From: Rotaria sordida
Taxonomy: Eukaryota > Rotifera > Eurotatoria > Philodinida > Philodinidae
Direction: 5' to 3'
NCBI GenBank assembly: GCA_905250125.1
Contig: CAJNOL010000255.1
Coordinates: 62,001 to 126,000 of the forward strand
Length of the DNA: 64,000 nt
This document shows positions 34,853 through 48,500 of the stretch, one piece after another. A program made the position numbers and the translations under genes. The first letter of the stretch is position 1, and the number at the start of each line of letters is the position of its first letter. The notes under the pieces were generated by a model. It was given only the letters and a program-made list of their open reading frames with translations, was not told the DNA's origin and searched no databases.

Positions 34853-36432
34853 TCTCATATACCAGGGGTTTCATATATTTCTAAAACTTAATGTTTTGCT
34901 CTTCATATGGAAACTAAATATTATCTAATATCAAACTAGACTGCCATTCGAGCTTCGCTCGAGTAGAAAAAATGTGGCTGACTACACGAGCTCGAACAAT
35001 GTGAAAACACGATCTTATACGACATCTGCTATTTGTAAAGCATAGATTTGCGTAGAGGGAATCATAATAAATTTCAATCACGTTCAGCTTTATGAAATTG
35101 AAAGGAAAGAATAAAAAAAATCCTTCGATTGTGTAGCGGTTTTTAATTATCTACGAGAAAATTCATTGTAACGTCACCATCATTGATTTGCTTTTTTTTT
35201 CTGTAGATCAACAGTATGATATAGAAATCTAGGTAATCTTCAATTCAAGTTACCTGAATAGCCTGTTGATTAGTCACGCTTGTGATCGATGCATATCCAT
35301 GAAAGAACTCAATGTATATAAGATAAAAAAAATGATAGTATTATATAAATATTTCAATAATTTGTTTAAAACAATGGTAAAAAAAATGAAACCTATAGAT
35401 GATCATAAGGAGAAACAGCGCACTTCAAGTGAAAAAATATTTTGAAGTACTTTACTGCACTTTAAAATACACTTGAAGTTATTTCTAAGTATTTCAATAT
35501 ACTTGTGTATTTTGATATAATTTTCGACTTGCAGTATACTGCTTTTTCCTAATATTCAAACCATGTGGTACTGAGTGCTGGAAGATGCATAGTACTATGT
35601 TTGTTTTGACGGGTATTTTCTCTTCGACTGTGTCTTAAGTTGCCGAAAACGACAAAATGGAGATGTCCGGATGATTACTTATCTCAAGTAGGTAGTAAAA
35701 TTTTATTGTCATTTTCATCGAATCGATAAGTGTCGTGTATTAAACTTTTTTGTATGTAAAACTAGGAAACATTTGAATAAATTAATTTCGGATTGTAACA
35801 TGACTGAAAAATGTATTACACTGAAAGCATAATCTTAAAACGAAACAATTGTACCCATGTCATGATAATCGGTCAAAAATCAGTGATTCACCGTTCGATT
35901 AAGGAATGATCTTCTGCTTGGAGGGTAGAGGTGGGTGTGATTGAAGAGAAGACTCACATCCACATTCTTCAAACAGTCAATAAACATCGAGGCCCTTTGT
36001 CTATTTAAAATGTGGTAACACCATCATTGTGCATATAAAAGTGACTTATGAGCAAGACTATCATCGTGTGATCACCAGCGTATGAGTTTTCAGAGAAGAA
36101 CTTAATATCGATTGTTGTGTACGAAACTGTGAATAACAGATGATTTCAAATCTATTGTTTTTGAAAGAGAAAATTTTCTCAATATGAAAGACAATTTCTT
36201 TTGCATGTCGTTGTATACTACAGTGAAAACTCCTGAAATCAGATATGCGAGTGTCTATAAACGATTTTACGAAAGGATTCTCAGTGTTGATTTTTTTCGT
36301 TTCTAATTTTCATAGATCAACACTATATAGTTCGTTTTTCTTTTTACTGCTTGATTATCAAGAAATAAAGAAAATGGTGCAAGTTGAAAATATTTCATGT
36401 TTTGTTTGAAGAGAAACAAATAAGAACATTGA
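34853..36432. other. Intergenic region between converging genes
   Basis: No gene or clear repeat. Around 35420-35530 several CTTGAAGT/ACTTCAAG-type short motifs recur. Confidence 0.45.
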
Positions 36433-38403
36433 TCAATGTTCAACAAATTCTCCTAGAAGAATCTTCGTAACAGTGTCTTTGATGAGTTCGGTGACTTTTT
36501 TGCGATGTCCACTCTTGGATAAATTTTGCTTTTCTCCATTCTGATTAATAGACGTCAGAATTTTGGGATGGACGAGGACGTTAAATTTGAGAGCATCGCC
36601 TTCATCACTATTTTTGCCCACGTAGCCAAACGCAGACGAAAAAGTGTACATGCCATAGTCTTGTGATAAGCGTTGACAGATTTGAGTATAAGCCCGAAAC
36701 AATTCTACATTATTCATTTTTCCGTCCAGTCCTAAATCAGCCATATGAAAGATCACTTTTGTTTCATAATTTGGCATGCCGAAGATAATCAGTGACTCAG
36801 GTGATGATCGTCCACCACGGCGAATATTCCAATCGCGCTGTTTTAATTGACCATCTTTCGTAATAAACAAATCACCGGCATAGAGTCCATTCATATAACC
36901 AAATTCAGTAGCTTCCAAATCAATCATGAGTGAATATGTGTCAAACATCATTTGCCAGATTGTTAATGAATCCTGAAGATCAGCCGGTGACGATGAAGTC
37001 CACTGTGACATACAAGATAAATAATATTAAATTAAAAGGAACTACTTTTTCGATCTCACTTGTTCAATATATGCTCCGTTTTCTGTTCCACAAAGACTGA
37101 TGGAAGTAGGAAAGAATTTTCCATTGAGAACAAAACCGCAGACAGTATAATCAGCATCGATGTCACCTGAGCGCTTTTGTGGTTCGATCAATTCTTCTAC
37201 TACAGCCATTTCTGGCAACAGATCACCATCAAGTGTCTTTTCGATGTGTTGTTGCAGGTAGGATACGCGTTCTTCTTGATCTTTCTTACAATCGTAGATA
37301 ATGGGATGTACATTTGGACTCATAGATGACCAACCACCTGCACCACATGAGTCCAACTTGACGAACGCAGGCAAATCGAATCTGTTGTGCAATTGATCAA
37401 TTGCTTGTATGATAGCTCGAGCAAAGATCTATATGAAGAGAATCACAAATAATTATTTCCTTCCATGTGAAAATAGAAAAAGAAATTAGTTTTTCGATAG
37501 TTTTTAATAACATGTCAATACCTCGATATTATTACGTGTATTTTTTGTATGGGTTGTGTTGAGCTTTTTGAGAATTTTCGTGTATTCTTCATAGCTTTCG
37601 ATTAATGAACCTTCTGCGGCGGCAGCTATCATTCGTGGCAAAGCCGTAAATCCTTTTGATTTTAGAACAAAGTGATGCCTAGCCTTATCATTTTTCGATA
37701 TGTCTGGTAATGATAAGCGATCGGAGTACATTTTAAGTTCACGTTGATGTAATCCAGTCATGTCATAGGGAAAAACGAATGATCGGCGAACATCTTTAGT
37801 AATTATCTCAAAATGCCGTTTCAGCATATGAACGTGATACAATGGATAGAATTCTTTAGAGGATTGTTGAGCGAACTCTTCACAGAGTGTTGTATATTGC
37901 TTCGGATTGTCTTCGAACAAACGGATCAATTCCAGAACATGACCAGTCAAATCTTCGTACAGGATTTCAATGCGCACTATCCGTTGTAAATATTGTTCAA
38001 TAAGAGACTTCAGTTTCAAGTATGCTTCCAATTCGACAGGATTTGGTGGCGCATAAACGAGAATTCGACCACCACAACGAAATCCAGTTGATAGCCAGAG
38101 AGCAGGAAGAAATGATCGATCGAAACCACGAAGATAGGCTATCTTGCTAGGCTCCGATCCGAGCATTTGAATAGCAATATCATCGAAAATAATAAGCTGG
38201 TCCGCATCGTCAAATGTGAAAGCGATGCGACGTGCCAGTTCAACTCGATAACTAAGATCAGCTGGATATTTAGCACCCCAAGCAGCCAATTCATCCGGAG
38301 AGAGGCAGGACAAATAGAGTTCGTGGGATGCTCGTTGACTGTTATGAGAGCATAGATTCGGTGTGCATTTTAAAACATTAGTATCAGTTACTAGAGTTGT
38401 CAT
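36433..38403 (-). CDS. ATP-grasp superfamily ligase-like protein
   Basis: Minus-strand gene with three exons: 38403-37522, 37428-37060, 37002-36433; introns of 93 and 57 nt are GT-AG and phase 0; 606 aa. The N-terminal ~280 residues are an unclassified pre-ATP-grasp region. ATP-grasp features follow: AFVKLDSCGAGGWSS with Lys318 as nucleotide-binding candidate, VVEELIE (370-376) as the hinge acidic strand, and RDWNIRRGG (473-481), resembling the N-x-R-x-G-G metal/phosphate segment of PGM1-type peptide ligases. Such enzymes join a carboxylate to an amine using ATP; substrates cannot be told. The gene is visibly richer in G+C than its flanks, and the family is better known to me from bacteria and fungi, so acquired origin is possible. 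An acceptor-like TTTCATTTTCAG lies just 5' of the start, so a 5' UTR exon is possible. ATG at 38403 preferred over an upstream GTG frame. Confidence 0.75.
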
Positions 38404-38419
38404 TACTGATTCTGAAAAT

Positions 38420-41400
38420 GAAAGGATAAGAGAACAAGGCACACATCAACGCAACTTTTATGTTGTAACTAGGAGTGGCACTTTTATTTTCTTTTCCTTT
38501 TCTTTTAGGAAATAAAAAGAAGGTAAATATGTCATCCCTAATTGTACACCATTTTTAATGAAATTTTTCGCACGGAAAAATGATGATCGAACCAAAAAAA
38601 AAAGAAATTTCTGATTATCGAACGAGCAAAAAAAAATGCAAGTTTTTTCAAAGTCATGCCATACAGATCATTCAAATTGAAAATCATGCCGATAGAAACG
38701 TTAAACTTTTACCAAAACCATTTCATGAAAAACATCCCATAATAATTGTGTAGTTTCGTTGCTACCTGAGTCTACAGAAGACTCAGATGAAATTATATGC
38801 GTGGTCTTTTCACAAAGTCCAGGTTCATTGCTCGACGACGGGCTGCGTAGTGAACTTTTGAAAAGTTCAATTTACTCTGTAACCACTATAAAGTGACAAG
38901 TATTTAGAGTATTAAATTTAACCATTCATGTAGCAAAAAGCAGCGCATGATATCCTTCTGATCCTTACATATTCTGGTTTTTGTCGAAATATTCAAATTC
39001 ATGAAATTTTTTCGATGAAAACTTTGAAAATAATCATTCAGATGAAATTTTTTTTCATTTCATAACTGGTCATGTCGTCCTCCTAAATGTTCAAAAAGAT
39101 TTCTTTAAAAAAAGAATGGAAGTGCATAAAGCCGAGTAATATGCTCATTTCTACTTCCATCACTACATGATGAAGTCGATGAAGAACTATACGACAAATA
39201 TTCAGATAAATCTAGGGCCACTTGTACAACAAAACTGACGGACGTCTATAATGTGGCCTATGAGAGTAGTACGTGAAACGCCGATGCTCATTTGACAAAC
39301 GAATCGATCAGAAAAGTGTCTCGTAATATTTTTCGCTTTGCTGTGTATTTCTAACAAAAGTTTCGGGCTCAAACCATTCAACTTTCAAGGCATGGTGGTC
39401 GAAGCACTATTGTAGTTTCGCGTGATTTGTTAAAGGCACTCCGCCCTCCTTTGTTTTCCTCCCTTCCCATTTTCAGCAACGGGGCAGCCGATTGAGCTGA
39501 AATTTTTATTACAGCTATTGCATCGAAAATGATGGGACTTTTCTTCGAGGAAAAAGTTTTATTTGAAGATTGTCGAAGAGTTTTCTATAAAACCAACCGT
39601 TGTTCAAATGACTTCATCCAGCTACATCATGGCAATTGTCTAACTTTGTCCTATTGCATTGAAAATTTCTTTTAACACACCCCATACAAGATCTCAGAGA
39701 TGTTTGTAATGTTTTTGAAAAATCTCAATTTGCGGCCTATTCATTAAAAGATTATCGTAGCTTTCTATTAAAGAACACTTGTTGATGACCCTCTAGATCC
39801 AATCACATCGCATTAGAGAGTGAAAATGAAGACGGGCACGAACACATCTGGAGTAATGGTTAAAGATATTTGTGATGAAAATTTCAGCTAAATCGAACGA
39901 ACTTAACGGGAGTCATAATGAAGTGGAATGTGGAAAATCTTCATATTGGGCTTCGAGTATAAATGTCTTTCGCTGACATTATTCTGAACAAATAACTTCC
40001 AATACTATTGAAGCAGTCAGAAAAGATAATTAGAATATGCAAACAAATTTACAGGTGAAGGATACGGAGTCTCTTTTCGTATTATAGCCATACAATTGCC
40101 TAAAATCTTTTAGTAGATAGGCAAAATTTTTTTGAAGAAATCTAATATTCTCCTCCCCTTATGTCCCCATAGAGAACATACTGCTTCTTGAAATTTGACA
40201 GCAGATTAGTTTGAGCTGAAAGATGTGTGCAGTTGCAGAAGATATTTGGAGCTCTGCCTCATATGAGCACTCGATATCGGCATGTCTGCCAAACAAAAAC
40301 CAGGTTTTACCCTTAATGCGCATAGGAGATCAATTTTTACTGTTTCGTAATACGTCAGAAGAAGTAAATAACACATAGAGACTTTAATCATTTCTTATAA
40401 TCCTGACGAAGGTCTACAAAATTGTGTGGTTTCTGATTTATGAAAAGTCTGGACTTTGTGCACGACATTTTCTCCCAAAACACAATAGTTTGTTGTTATT
40501 GATGGATAAAGCCGAATTTTGCACAATTCCTTATGTCCATCATTTTACAATGAATTCGACGCTGGATTTCACAGAGAATCATTCGACCAGAATCTAAATA
40601 AGTTTTAGATTGAAGAGGCATGATTAAAAAGTGATGCAATATCTTTTTTCTACATAGTTACATAATATTCAATGAACTACTCAAGAATAGGTGCGTTCGA
40701 AATGTTTTCAACGCTTGTTTTGACCTATAGTACTCTTCATCTAGACTCACACACCTACATCCAACATTTACATATACGAAAGAAAATTGCAACAGAAAAC
40801 ATACCAGCTATGACACAGAGATATTGAGTTAGTATGATATTAATCAAATTCACACGGTAGTTATCTAATAAGTTGTAAAACTTAGCTCTATAATTTTTTC
40901 AGTGGTTCATCAAGAAGTTCCCAATAGTGATGAACTTAATGATTCATCTAATCTAACAGCAATCATCGTCCTTCATATTATTTTTCGAATTGTAAAAACT
41001 CAAACTATCTAAATGACACTATTCTCGAATTATTCATGATATAATTCAGTAATGCTATATTACCAAGCAGAGGAAACAATATCATCTTCGATTGTTTTTA
41101 TGAACAAAACTTTTATAATCTTCAAGTAAAAGAAAAATATATGAAAAGATGTGCTATGACTAATGCTACAGTTTTCTTGCATGATGCTAAGATTCATGAC
41201 TCAAACTGTAGACTTATTTTGTTCTGATTTGATTCCTTTCTTATAAAAAAATGGCATTCAAAAAAAATAATAAAAATAGTCTATTCTATTTTGTAGAGAG
41301 AAAAATTTCACGTCTGAAACCATTAAATGACAAAGGAAGAAATTTAAAAAGTCAATTTTTTGAGTATGATCCAAAATTTTGAAGAATTGTGAGCCTTGTC

Positions 41401-41726
41401 ATTTTTTTGTATAAGTGAAGTAGAATGAGCTGATATTTAGATGTTAATAACAAAGTTTTGTAGGCTCTCGAATGAAATAATCAAAGTCTTACCATAAAAA
41501 GGTGTAATATATAAAGCAACTTGTATTTGACAATGTCGTGTAAGATCAGCATAAGCATGTTTATTCAGTAAAAACCTTTAATACAAGCATTAATAAATTT
41601 TTCATATCATTGTCATACTTTTAAATAAATATGATCGTGAATTTTATATCAAAATTAATTCATTTCATTTCATCATATAAACGTTGTTTACTATCATAGA
41701 TTTTCTACTCTTCTTGTTTTGTTTAG
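38420..41726. other. Gene-poor region with moderate GC, no intact gene
   Basis: No supportable ORF. Base composition between about 38750 and 40700 is less AT-rich than usual here, which may mean decayed coding or mobile-element sequence. A partial copy of the purine-rich repeat end (GTGGCACTTTTA) lies at about 38474. Confidence 0.4.
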
Positions 41727-42030
41727 GAAAAACTTCTTTATTCAGATGTTTCGGTAATCATCGGAATACATTCTTCAATGCAGAAATTATAACAACAACA
41801 ACCAGCACAACTATTCATAGTTCTTTTTCTTTTCTTTCTAATACTGATACAGAAAAAACAAGATGACGAATAGCTGTTATTTCTTGTCCAGTTTATCATT
41901 TTATCTCTGCACCAGTATTAGAAAGAAAAGAAAAAGAATTATGTATAGTTGTGCTGGTTGTTGTTGTAATTTTTGCACTGAAAAATGTGGTCCGATGATT
42001 ACCAAAACGTCAGAACAAAGAAGTTTTTCG
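41727..42030. repeat. Foldback, 304 bp
   Basis: Arms 41727-41846 and 41913-42030 are inverted copies (GAAAAACTTCTTT, GGTAATCATCGGA, ACAACCAGCACAACTAT, TTCTTTTTCTTTTCTTTCTA) around a ~66-bp loop. No intact ORF. Confidence 0.8.
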
Positions 42031-42289
42031 TAACCAATACAGGAAGAGTACAAAATCTATTTTAAAGTTTACAATAATCTTCCTAAAAAATGTCACTAGT
42101 AAACCTAATATATTGAAATTTTTTTTTCGTATTTCACTAATTGTTGTTTCTATTGTTATTGATAAATTATATAATTTTAATATTTATTTATTAAAACCAC
42201 AATAAATATAAAGATCAAGTGCTTTTTTATTCTTGATATAAACAACATATAATTGATTCATATAGAATACTCAAATCAACTTAAAACCG

Positions 42290-42497
42290 TTTTATTTTAA
42301 GACCAGAGCGATTATAATTAAGGACAATAGATGTTTCAGCTGGACCACTATCTTCAGCACTAAGATCAAAGTCTTATTTAACTAATGTAAGAATATTTTC
42401 AACAAGAACATTTTCACTAATATCAATGAATCATATGGTTAGTGAATAATAAATAACATAGCGTATATCTTTGTGAGTAGGTAATGTATCCTATTAA
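42290..42497 (-). pseudogene. Decayed coding fragment, family unknown
   Basis: On the minus strand about 68 codons read DTLPTHKDIRYVIYYS..., DISENVLVENILTLV, DFDLSAEDSGPAETSIVLNY with two in-frame stops. Protein-like composition within AT-rich DNA. No family recognised. Confidence 0.4.
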
Positions 42498-42499
42498 TA

Positions 42500-45400
42500 T
42501 AAAACTTATTTAAATAAAAAAAAATCAAATGAAGATCAAAGATGATTTTCACATAATGATGAAATTTGATATAGTATATAGTCATTTGTTTTTGAAAATC
42601 TTATTGAATATTTGACAAAATAAAAATTTGTCACGTACATATATTCAAATTTTTATTCTATTAATACTCCTTCTCTTCATTTCCAACTGAGATATTTAAC
42701 CAAGAAAAAAAAAGAAAAAGAAATTATCACACAGTAGGAATTTTTTTCTACACTTTAATTACTATCACCAAAAATGATTTCTCACAAGAATTCATTACAG
42801 ATATTGTTGACAATATTTTCCTATATTGACCAAGAATATTCAAGCATTGTCTTCTTAGTCACTGTTTTGAATAATTGAAACGTGTGTTGATAATAGGAGA
42901 AGCAGATGAAAAGAAAAAATGAAGAGAGATTAACAATAGGAGTCATCATAAGTGTATACATGATATAATTATTCAAGCTTTAAATATATATCATGAAGAA
43001 AAGCAGTTTCGTATTAATAGAAAAAACGATGAGCATAAGCAACGGACGACTGATGAAAACAAAATTTAACAAAAAAAAAAGAGCTTGTTTTTGTGATTTG
43101 CTAGGTTACACACGCAGTGTAATGTAAAAATAAAATTTAAGAAATATACTAAAAAAGATGTAACCGTGATTACTATTGTCTGAGAAAAAAAAACAAAGAA
43201 TATAAAGTTAATTTAATTATATTTTACCAGAGTTCTATACAATAGTAGACAAAATTATTTGAACGAATTTACTTTTAGCATGACTTTCGTACAAAGCTGG
43301 CTCTTGATGAACATTTTACGTCAAAAGTACAGTCAAAGTCTATACTATATCGAAAGAAAATTTTCCATCTAAAAGTTGAGTAATATTAGAATTGGACATA
43401 TAATAGTTTGAGCTAATCAATTTTTATTGAAGAAAATGACATGAGAAAGTGCGATAAACGAAAAATTGTTACAAAGCAATCAGCTACTTATATCATTTAC
43501 TAGATGTATATTATTTTGGAAAATATCTCTTTTGAGAAGCTACGATATCAACACAACGTTTTGCACAGTTGGTGGCGAAGTCGTAGGCTATCTGTCACGG
43601 TCTGTGAACAGAAAGAGATGCTTTACTTTTCTCGCTAGATCCTTTAACATTCCTTTCATTAATTTCTCGTTAATTATTTATTAAGGAGATATTACTGAGT
43701 TATTAATTAGATGGTTATTAAATATTATTTAGTTATTTCAATGACATGTCTATCACGGCTTGAATGAGGACACAGGACGGGAGGGGGAGGGGGGCGCAAA
43801 TGCAAATTTCTACATGATATACTTCAATACTACTTTTAGATCGCGTTTGACAAAATACTTGAATGTATATCAATATGTGGTAGTTTACATTAGAAACCAA
43901 AGAAATCCTATGTTGATAACATCATTCTCTTTCCTTACAATTTGATAGTAATTGCCTTCAATTTATCTTTTTTGCTCATTCTATACATTGAAACGAAGGT
44001 TATCTATCATATGTAAATACAATGATTATGAAAAATAAAATAGATAAGTGCTCGTCAAGCATAACATACATTTAATACAAAAATCAAATCGTTTTTTATA
44101 TTAACACATCGGATATCATAAGAAACAGATGTCAAGAGAAACTCGTTGATCAAGCAAATATAGGATATACAATAAACAGGTATAGGACAATTTCTTTTCA
44201 TTTAAAGAAACAAAATTCAATTTTGTATTTTTACAGATTTCAAAGAACTAAATAAAGATAAATTCTTGGAAAAAATATATTTGATATGAATTACGGATGT
44301 TTTCGAAATATATGTAATTACAAATATAATTTTTGTAAGAAAGAAATTATCATAGAATAAATTTGTTAAATATGATTCAAATCATATAGTGTAAATCTAG
44401 TTTAAATTTTGATTTGTACTTCAACATTTAATTTACCGTTATTTTTTCGTTCTTTTCACTTTATGAATATGTTAATCGTAGAAAAATTCTTAAGAATATA
44501 TCACCTTAAAACTATGATTTTATCGGATTTTTTGTTCTTATTCTCATTGACAATATATTATATTCTTCGATTCAATTCACTTCTATGATATTAAAAATAA
44601 TTTTACTTATTTCTAATAATTAATCTTAATAGAAAACATAAACTGAAATAAGAATTACAAAACTAATATGAGAAAAAAAAGAATTGAAAATCTAAGTTTC
44701 ATTAATTATTTACTTATTGCACACAAGTTAATTTCTTTTAAATGATCAAACTTTTTTCCTAATAACAAAAGATAATTGACTATGAAGTTATTATTCACGA
44801 GTAGAACCTCTTCAGATGATGAAAAAATTTCGAGACGAGATTTATATCATTACATAGAGTTCATTAAGAATATGCAGCAAAACTAATAATTATTCTTTCC
44901 TTTATTGTTTTCTTTTCGAGTTATGACTATTTTACTGAATTTATGAGTTAATACAGTGATAAATCAAGAAAAAATTCATGTCTCAATTTTGATCTAAAAG
45001 TTTTTTCATAATGAAACAATGTAAAATTCAGTTTTCTAGTGAATTTGTTATCTTTTGAAAAAAAAAACGTTCGTCCTAGTTGAAATTTTCAATGTATGAT
45101 AGGAATTATGAGATTTGTTTCTCGGAAAAATTTCAATATAGTTTTTTTCTTGATGTACGATGCACTAAGTCAAAAACTCAGAAAATAGTTACAACTGAGG
45201 AAGAAGGTAACAAAGTGATAAATCATTATAGATTTTGTCTACTCTACGTACACTTTATTTAATGACACAAATCTCATCTAGAAAGCTTCACTCATCAAAT
45301 CAATATGTTAACTTTCAGATGTTTATATAAGCAAAAATATACATTTAATCCTTTAATGACATAGTTATTTAGTAAGGCAACATTATTATAGCGAAAGGTT

Positions 45401-45590
45401 TTTTTTTATGATTAGATTTTATAATTATATCATTCTTCAATTTTCTTCACTTAAGATTGAAAAAAGATTTTTATGAATATTGAATTCTCTCATCGGTCAA
45501 ACAACTTTATTATGATGAATTTATTACAATGCAAAAGATATCTCGTCAGAAAATTGAATTGGTGTAATATTCATAACCAGGACACATTTA
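42500..45590. other. AT-rich intergenic region with possible Tc1/mariner remnant
   Basis: At about 43238 the string AGTAGACAAAATTATTTGAA resembles the terminal repeat of Tc1/mariner elements; no matching second end was found, so at most a fragment. A short ORF at 44781-44886 (35 aa) is not supported further. Otherwise nothing. Confidence 0.3.
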
Positions 45591-45595
45591 ACGTA

Positions 45596-48500
45596 ATGTC
45601 CAAACAACGGTATGTATTTTTATTAACGAAATTAATTTGATTGAGATCAATATTTATTCTCATATAAAAAGGTTTCCTTCGTATGTAAGACTAACTTCTA
45701 TGCGTGCTTGTATTTTTGGAATACTCACCATCATAATAATTATTGTCGCAGTATGGATCGTTTGTTTAACTTCACCCAAACCAAGTATGTTTTTTCATTT
45801 ATTATTTAGATAAATGACATGATTATTGAGATATCTGTTAAATTTGAAAGAAAAAAGATTCTTAGTATCAAATATATTTATTCTAAATAAAACTCATTTT
45901 TAGTAAAAGTTAAAATTTATTTTGAATTGTTCATTCAATAAGAAATATATGAGAAGATTTATTCAATCAGCTTTTCATATGATAATAAATATCGTCATTG
46001 AATTTTATTTTCAAAATATCATAAATGACCTTGAACAATTTTAAGAAAGTTTCCTTAAAAAATCTATTTTTTCAAAAAAAAAAACTCAAAGTTCAGTTTC
46101 TTTCATAGAAAGCTACAGTGAAAGTTTTCACTCTCAGAATATACATAACTAAGCGTGGTACTTTTACTTTCTTTTTTACTTTCAGAAAGGAAAAGAAAGT
46201 TGTAACCTTTTATATTATTAGAAATTAAGAATAACTATATTATCAACTACAAGTGACATAAAACAATCGTTATAATAACAGTAACTCTAGTGGATCGTTA
46301 TTTATAGGGATGGCACTTTTACTTACTGTCAAAAAAAGAAAGAAAAGTTGAAACTTGTTTTTTTGTTTTTTTCTGTTTGGAAGGGGAGAGACCAAGATGT
46401 TTTGTGCCATTCTAATGAGGGAAAAAAGTTACAGAAGCCGAAAGAAAGAAAAAGAAGTCAAAGGAAAAAGAAAGCCGAAAGCATATAGAAGAAAGTGAAA
46501 AGAAAGTCGAAGGAAAGTAAAAGGAAGTGAAAAGAAAAAGGCGAAGGAAAGAAAAAGAAAGTATCAGAAAGTTGAATTAATTACTTTGTTATTGACAAAA
46601 AAATGACATATTCAGAATCAGCATTCAATTCTGCATTTTATGATTAATGATTCAATAGAATAGAGGAAATTTTTTTTTTTCGGATGGTTTCGATTTCCCT
46701 ATAGGCACAGAATAACAGGTGAAACATGAAAGTCGTTTTCGACAGAGAAAACATACTTAATTTTACTCAGAATTTAATACTGATTCCGAGTATGTAATTT
46801 TTTCCAAAAATGAAATCATTATTCAACTTTCTTTAGACTTATTTCTTGAGTTCTTTAACTTTTTTTCTCATTAAAACAGTATAGAAGACCTAGTTCTTTC
46901 TTTTCGAATATGAAAAATAAAAAAAAAGAATGTTTTCAACTTTTCTAAAAGAAAGGAAATTTTTTACTTTACTTTCCTCAAAAACAAAGGAAAGTGTTAG
47001 TTTTCTTTCCTTTACGTTAAGAAAGTAAAAGTGCCACCGTTAAATTTGTTTCTTTTTCTTTCCTCATTCTTTTTTCCTCATTTCAGTTGCCTTTCTACTG
47101 TTGGTGCTTCACATCTGTTTTTCTCATCTCTTCAAATAATCTTTTATGTCTTTGTGTATTTCTCCATCGTACCACCTTTAACTCAAAACGTTGTCTCATA
47201 CTTTCCTATAACAAGAAAATAATATGAAGCGTTATTCCAGTTCAGATCTCGAACAAGTTTTGGTGTTTATCAGTAAAAGAAATGAATTAAAAATAAAGAA
47301 GTTTTCTTTTATTTTTGTATCAAATATTTCGTATAAACTTCATTCAACTTCGAAATAATTAACGAATTTTTGAAGAGTTTAAACCAGATATGATATGTTC
47401 ATACATGACGTATATACTATGCAATCAGTCCAACTGTCATATTTTTCCTATTACCAAGAAAATAAATCTATAGATCGAGACAATTACGATGCATAAAAGA
47501 GTTTGTGTTGTCCTTTTCAAAATAAGATGTGTTTGTCGAGATAAGTTGAATAGTTCTGAATTCAAAAGATTGGAAGTGGGTCCTAATGATTTTCTGGTAG
47601 GATCTTTGAAAAGTCCCCTTCCAGATTAAGAAAGCTTTATTCTATTTTCAATGTCATTCAGTTATCTTATACTTCATAGTCTGTTCTACAAATTCATGCA
47701 AACCGTAGATTTTATCATTTGAGTGATGGATCTAATGCACTGTAGTCTCTAAAAATCACTCCTATTTTACTCAACTCATCACAGATTTGCAAGAAAATAT
47801 AGGTTTTTACTCATGCTGAATCGTGTAACAATGTTTATTTTCTTCTTTAGATAGGTCAAGATCGACAGAGAAAGATTAACAAACCAGATAATTTTTGGCT
47901 TCTCCTACCCTTCAATGAGATGATCATGACTTATCTAGTTCACAACTGGTTGAGCTCAAATTTTCACTACGGGCATGTAAGATGTCTCTCTGCAAGAAGC
48001 AGTTGTTAGAAAATCACAATACTTTGATGGAAAAAAACTGGAGTTTCTAGACTTTGACCATCTCATTAAAAAGTAGAAGCCAAAAATCACCTATTTTGCT
48101 AATCCTTTGCCTGTCGACGTTTGATCTACTTGGATAAGAAAATAAGCGTTGCTACGAGATCCAGCATTGATAAGAACTTATATTCCCTTGCAAATCTATG
48201 CTGAATTAAGTAAAAGAAAACTTTGATTTTTAGAAACTTCAGCGCATGAGACCCACCATCCGAATGAAAAAATCTGCAGTTTGCGTAGCATTGTAGAACG
48301 CACAATGGAGTAAAAGACAGATAAATGACAGTAAAAACAAAATTAAACTTCTCTGATCTAGAAGGCCGTTTTCCAAAGATCCCACTAGAAAACCATTAGG
48401 ATCGTTTTCTAAACTTTTGAATCTGATATCGATTGATGTCGCCTGATATCTACTTCTAAGTGGTGAAAACCGTAGGTCGCTAGCTGTTTGTATTCTGGAG

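Noticed and set aside
41684..41866. 60-codon ORF
   Set aside because: Coincides with the left arm of the 41.7-kb foldback and the frame is not maintained in the other arm.
43238..43690. Tc1/mariner copy
   Set aside because: One end resembles a mariner terminus, but no second terminus and no DDE-type transposase motifs were found.
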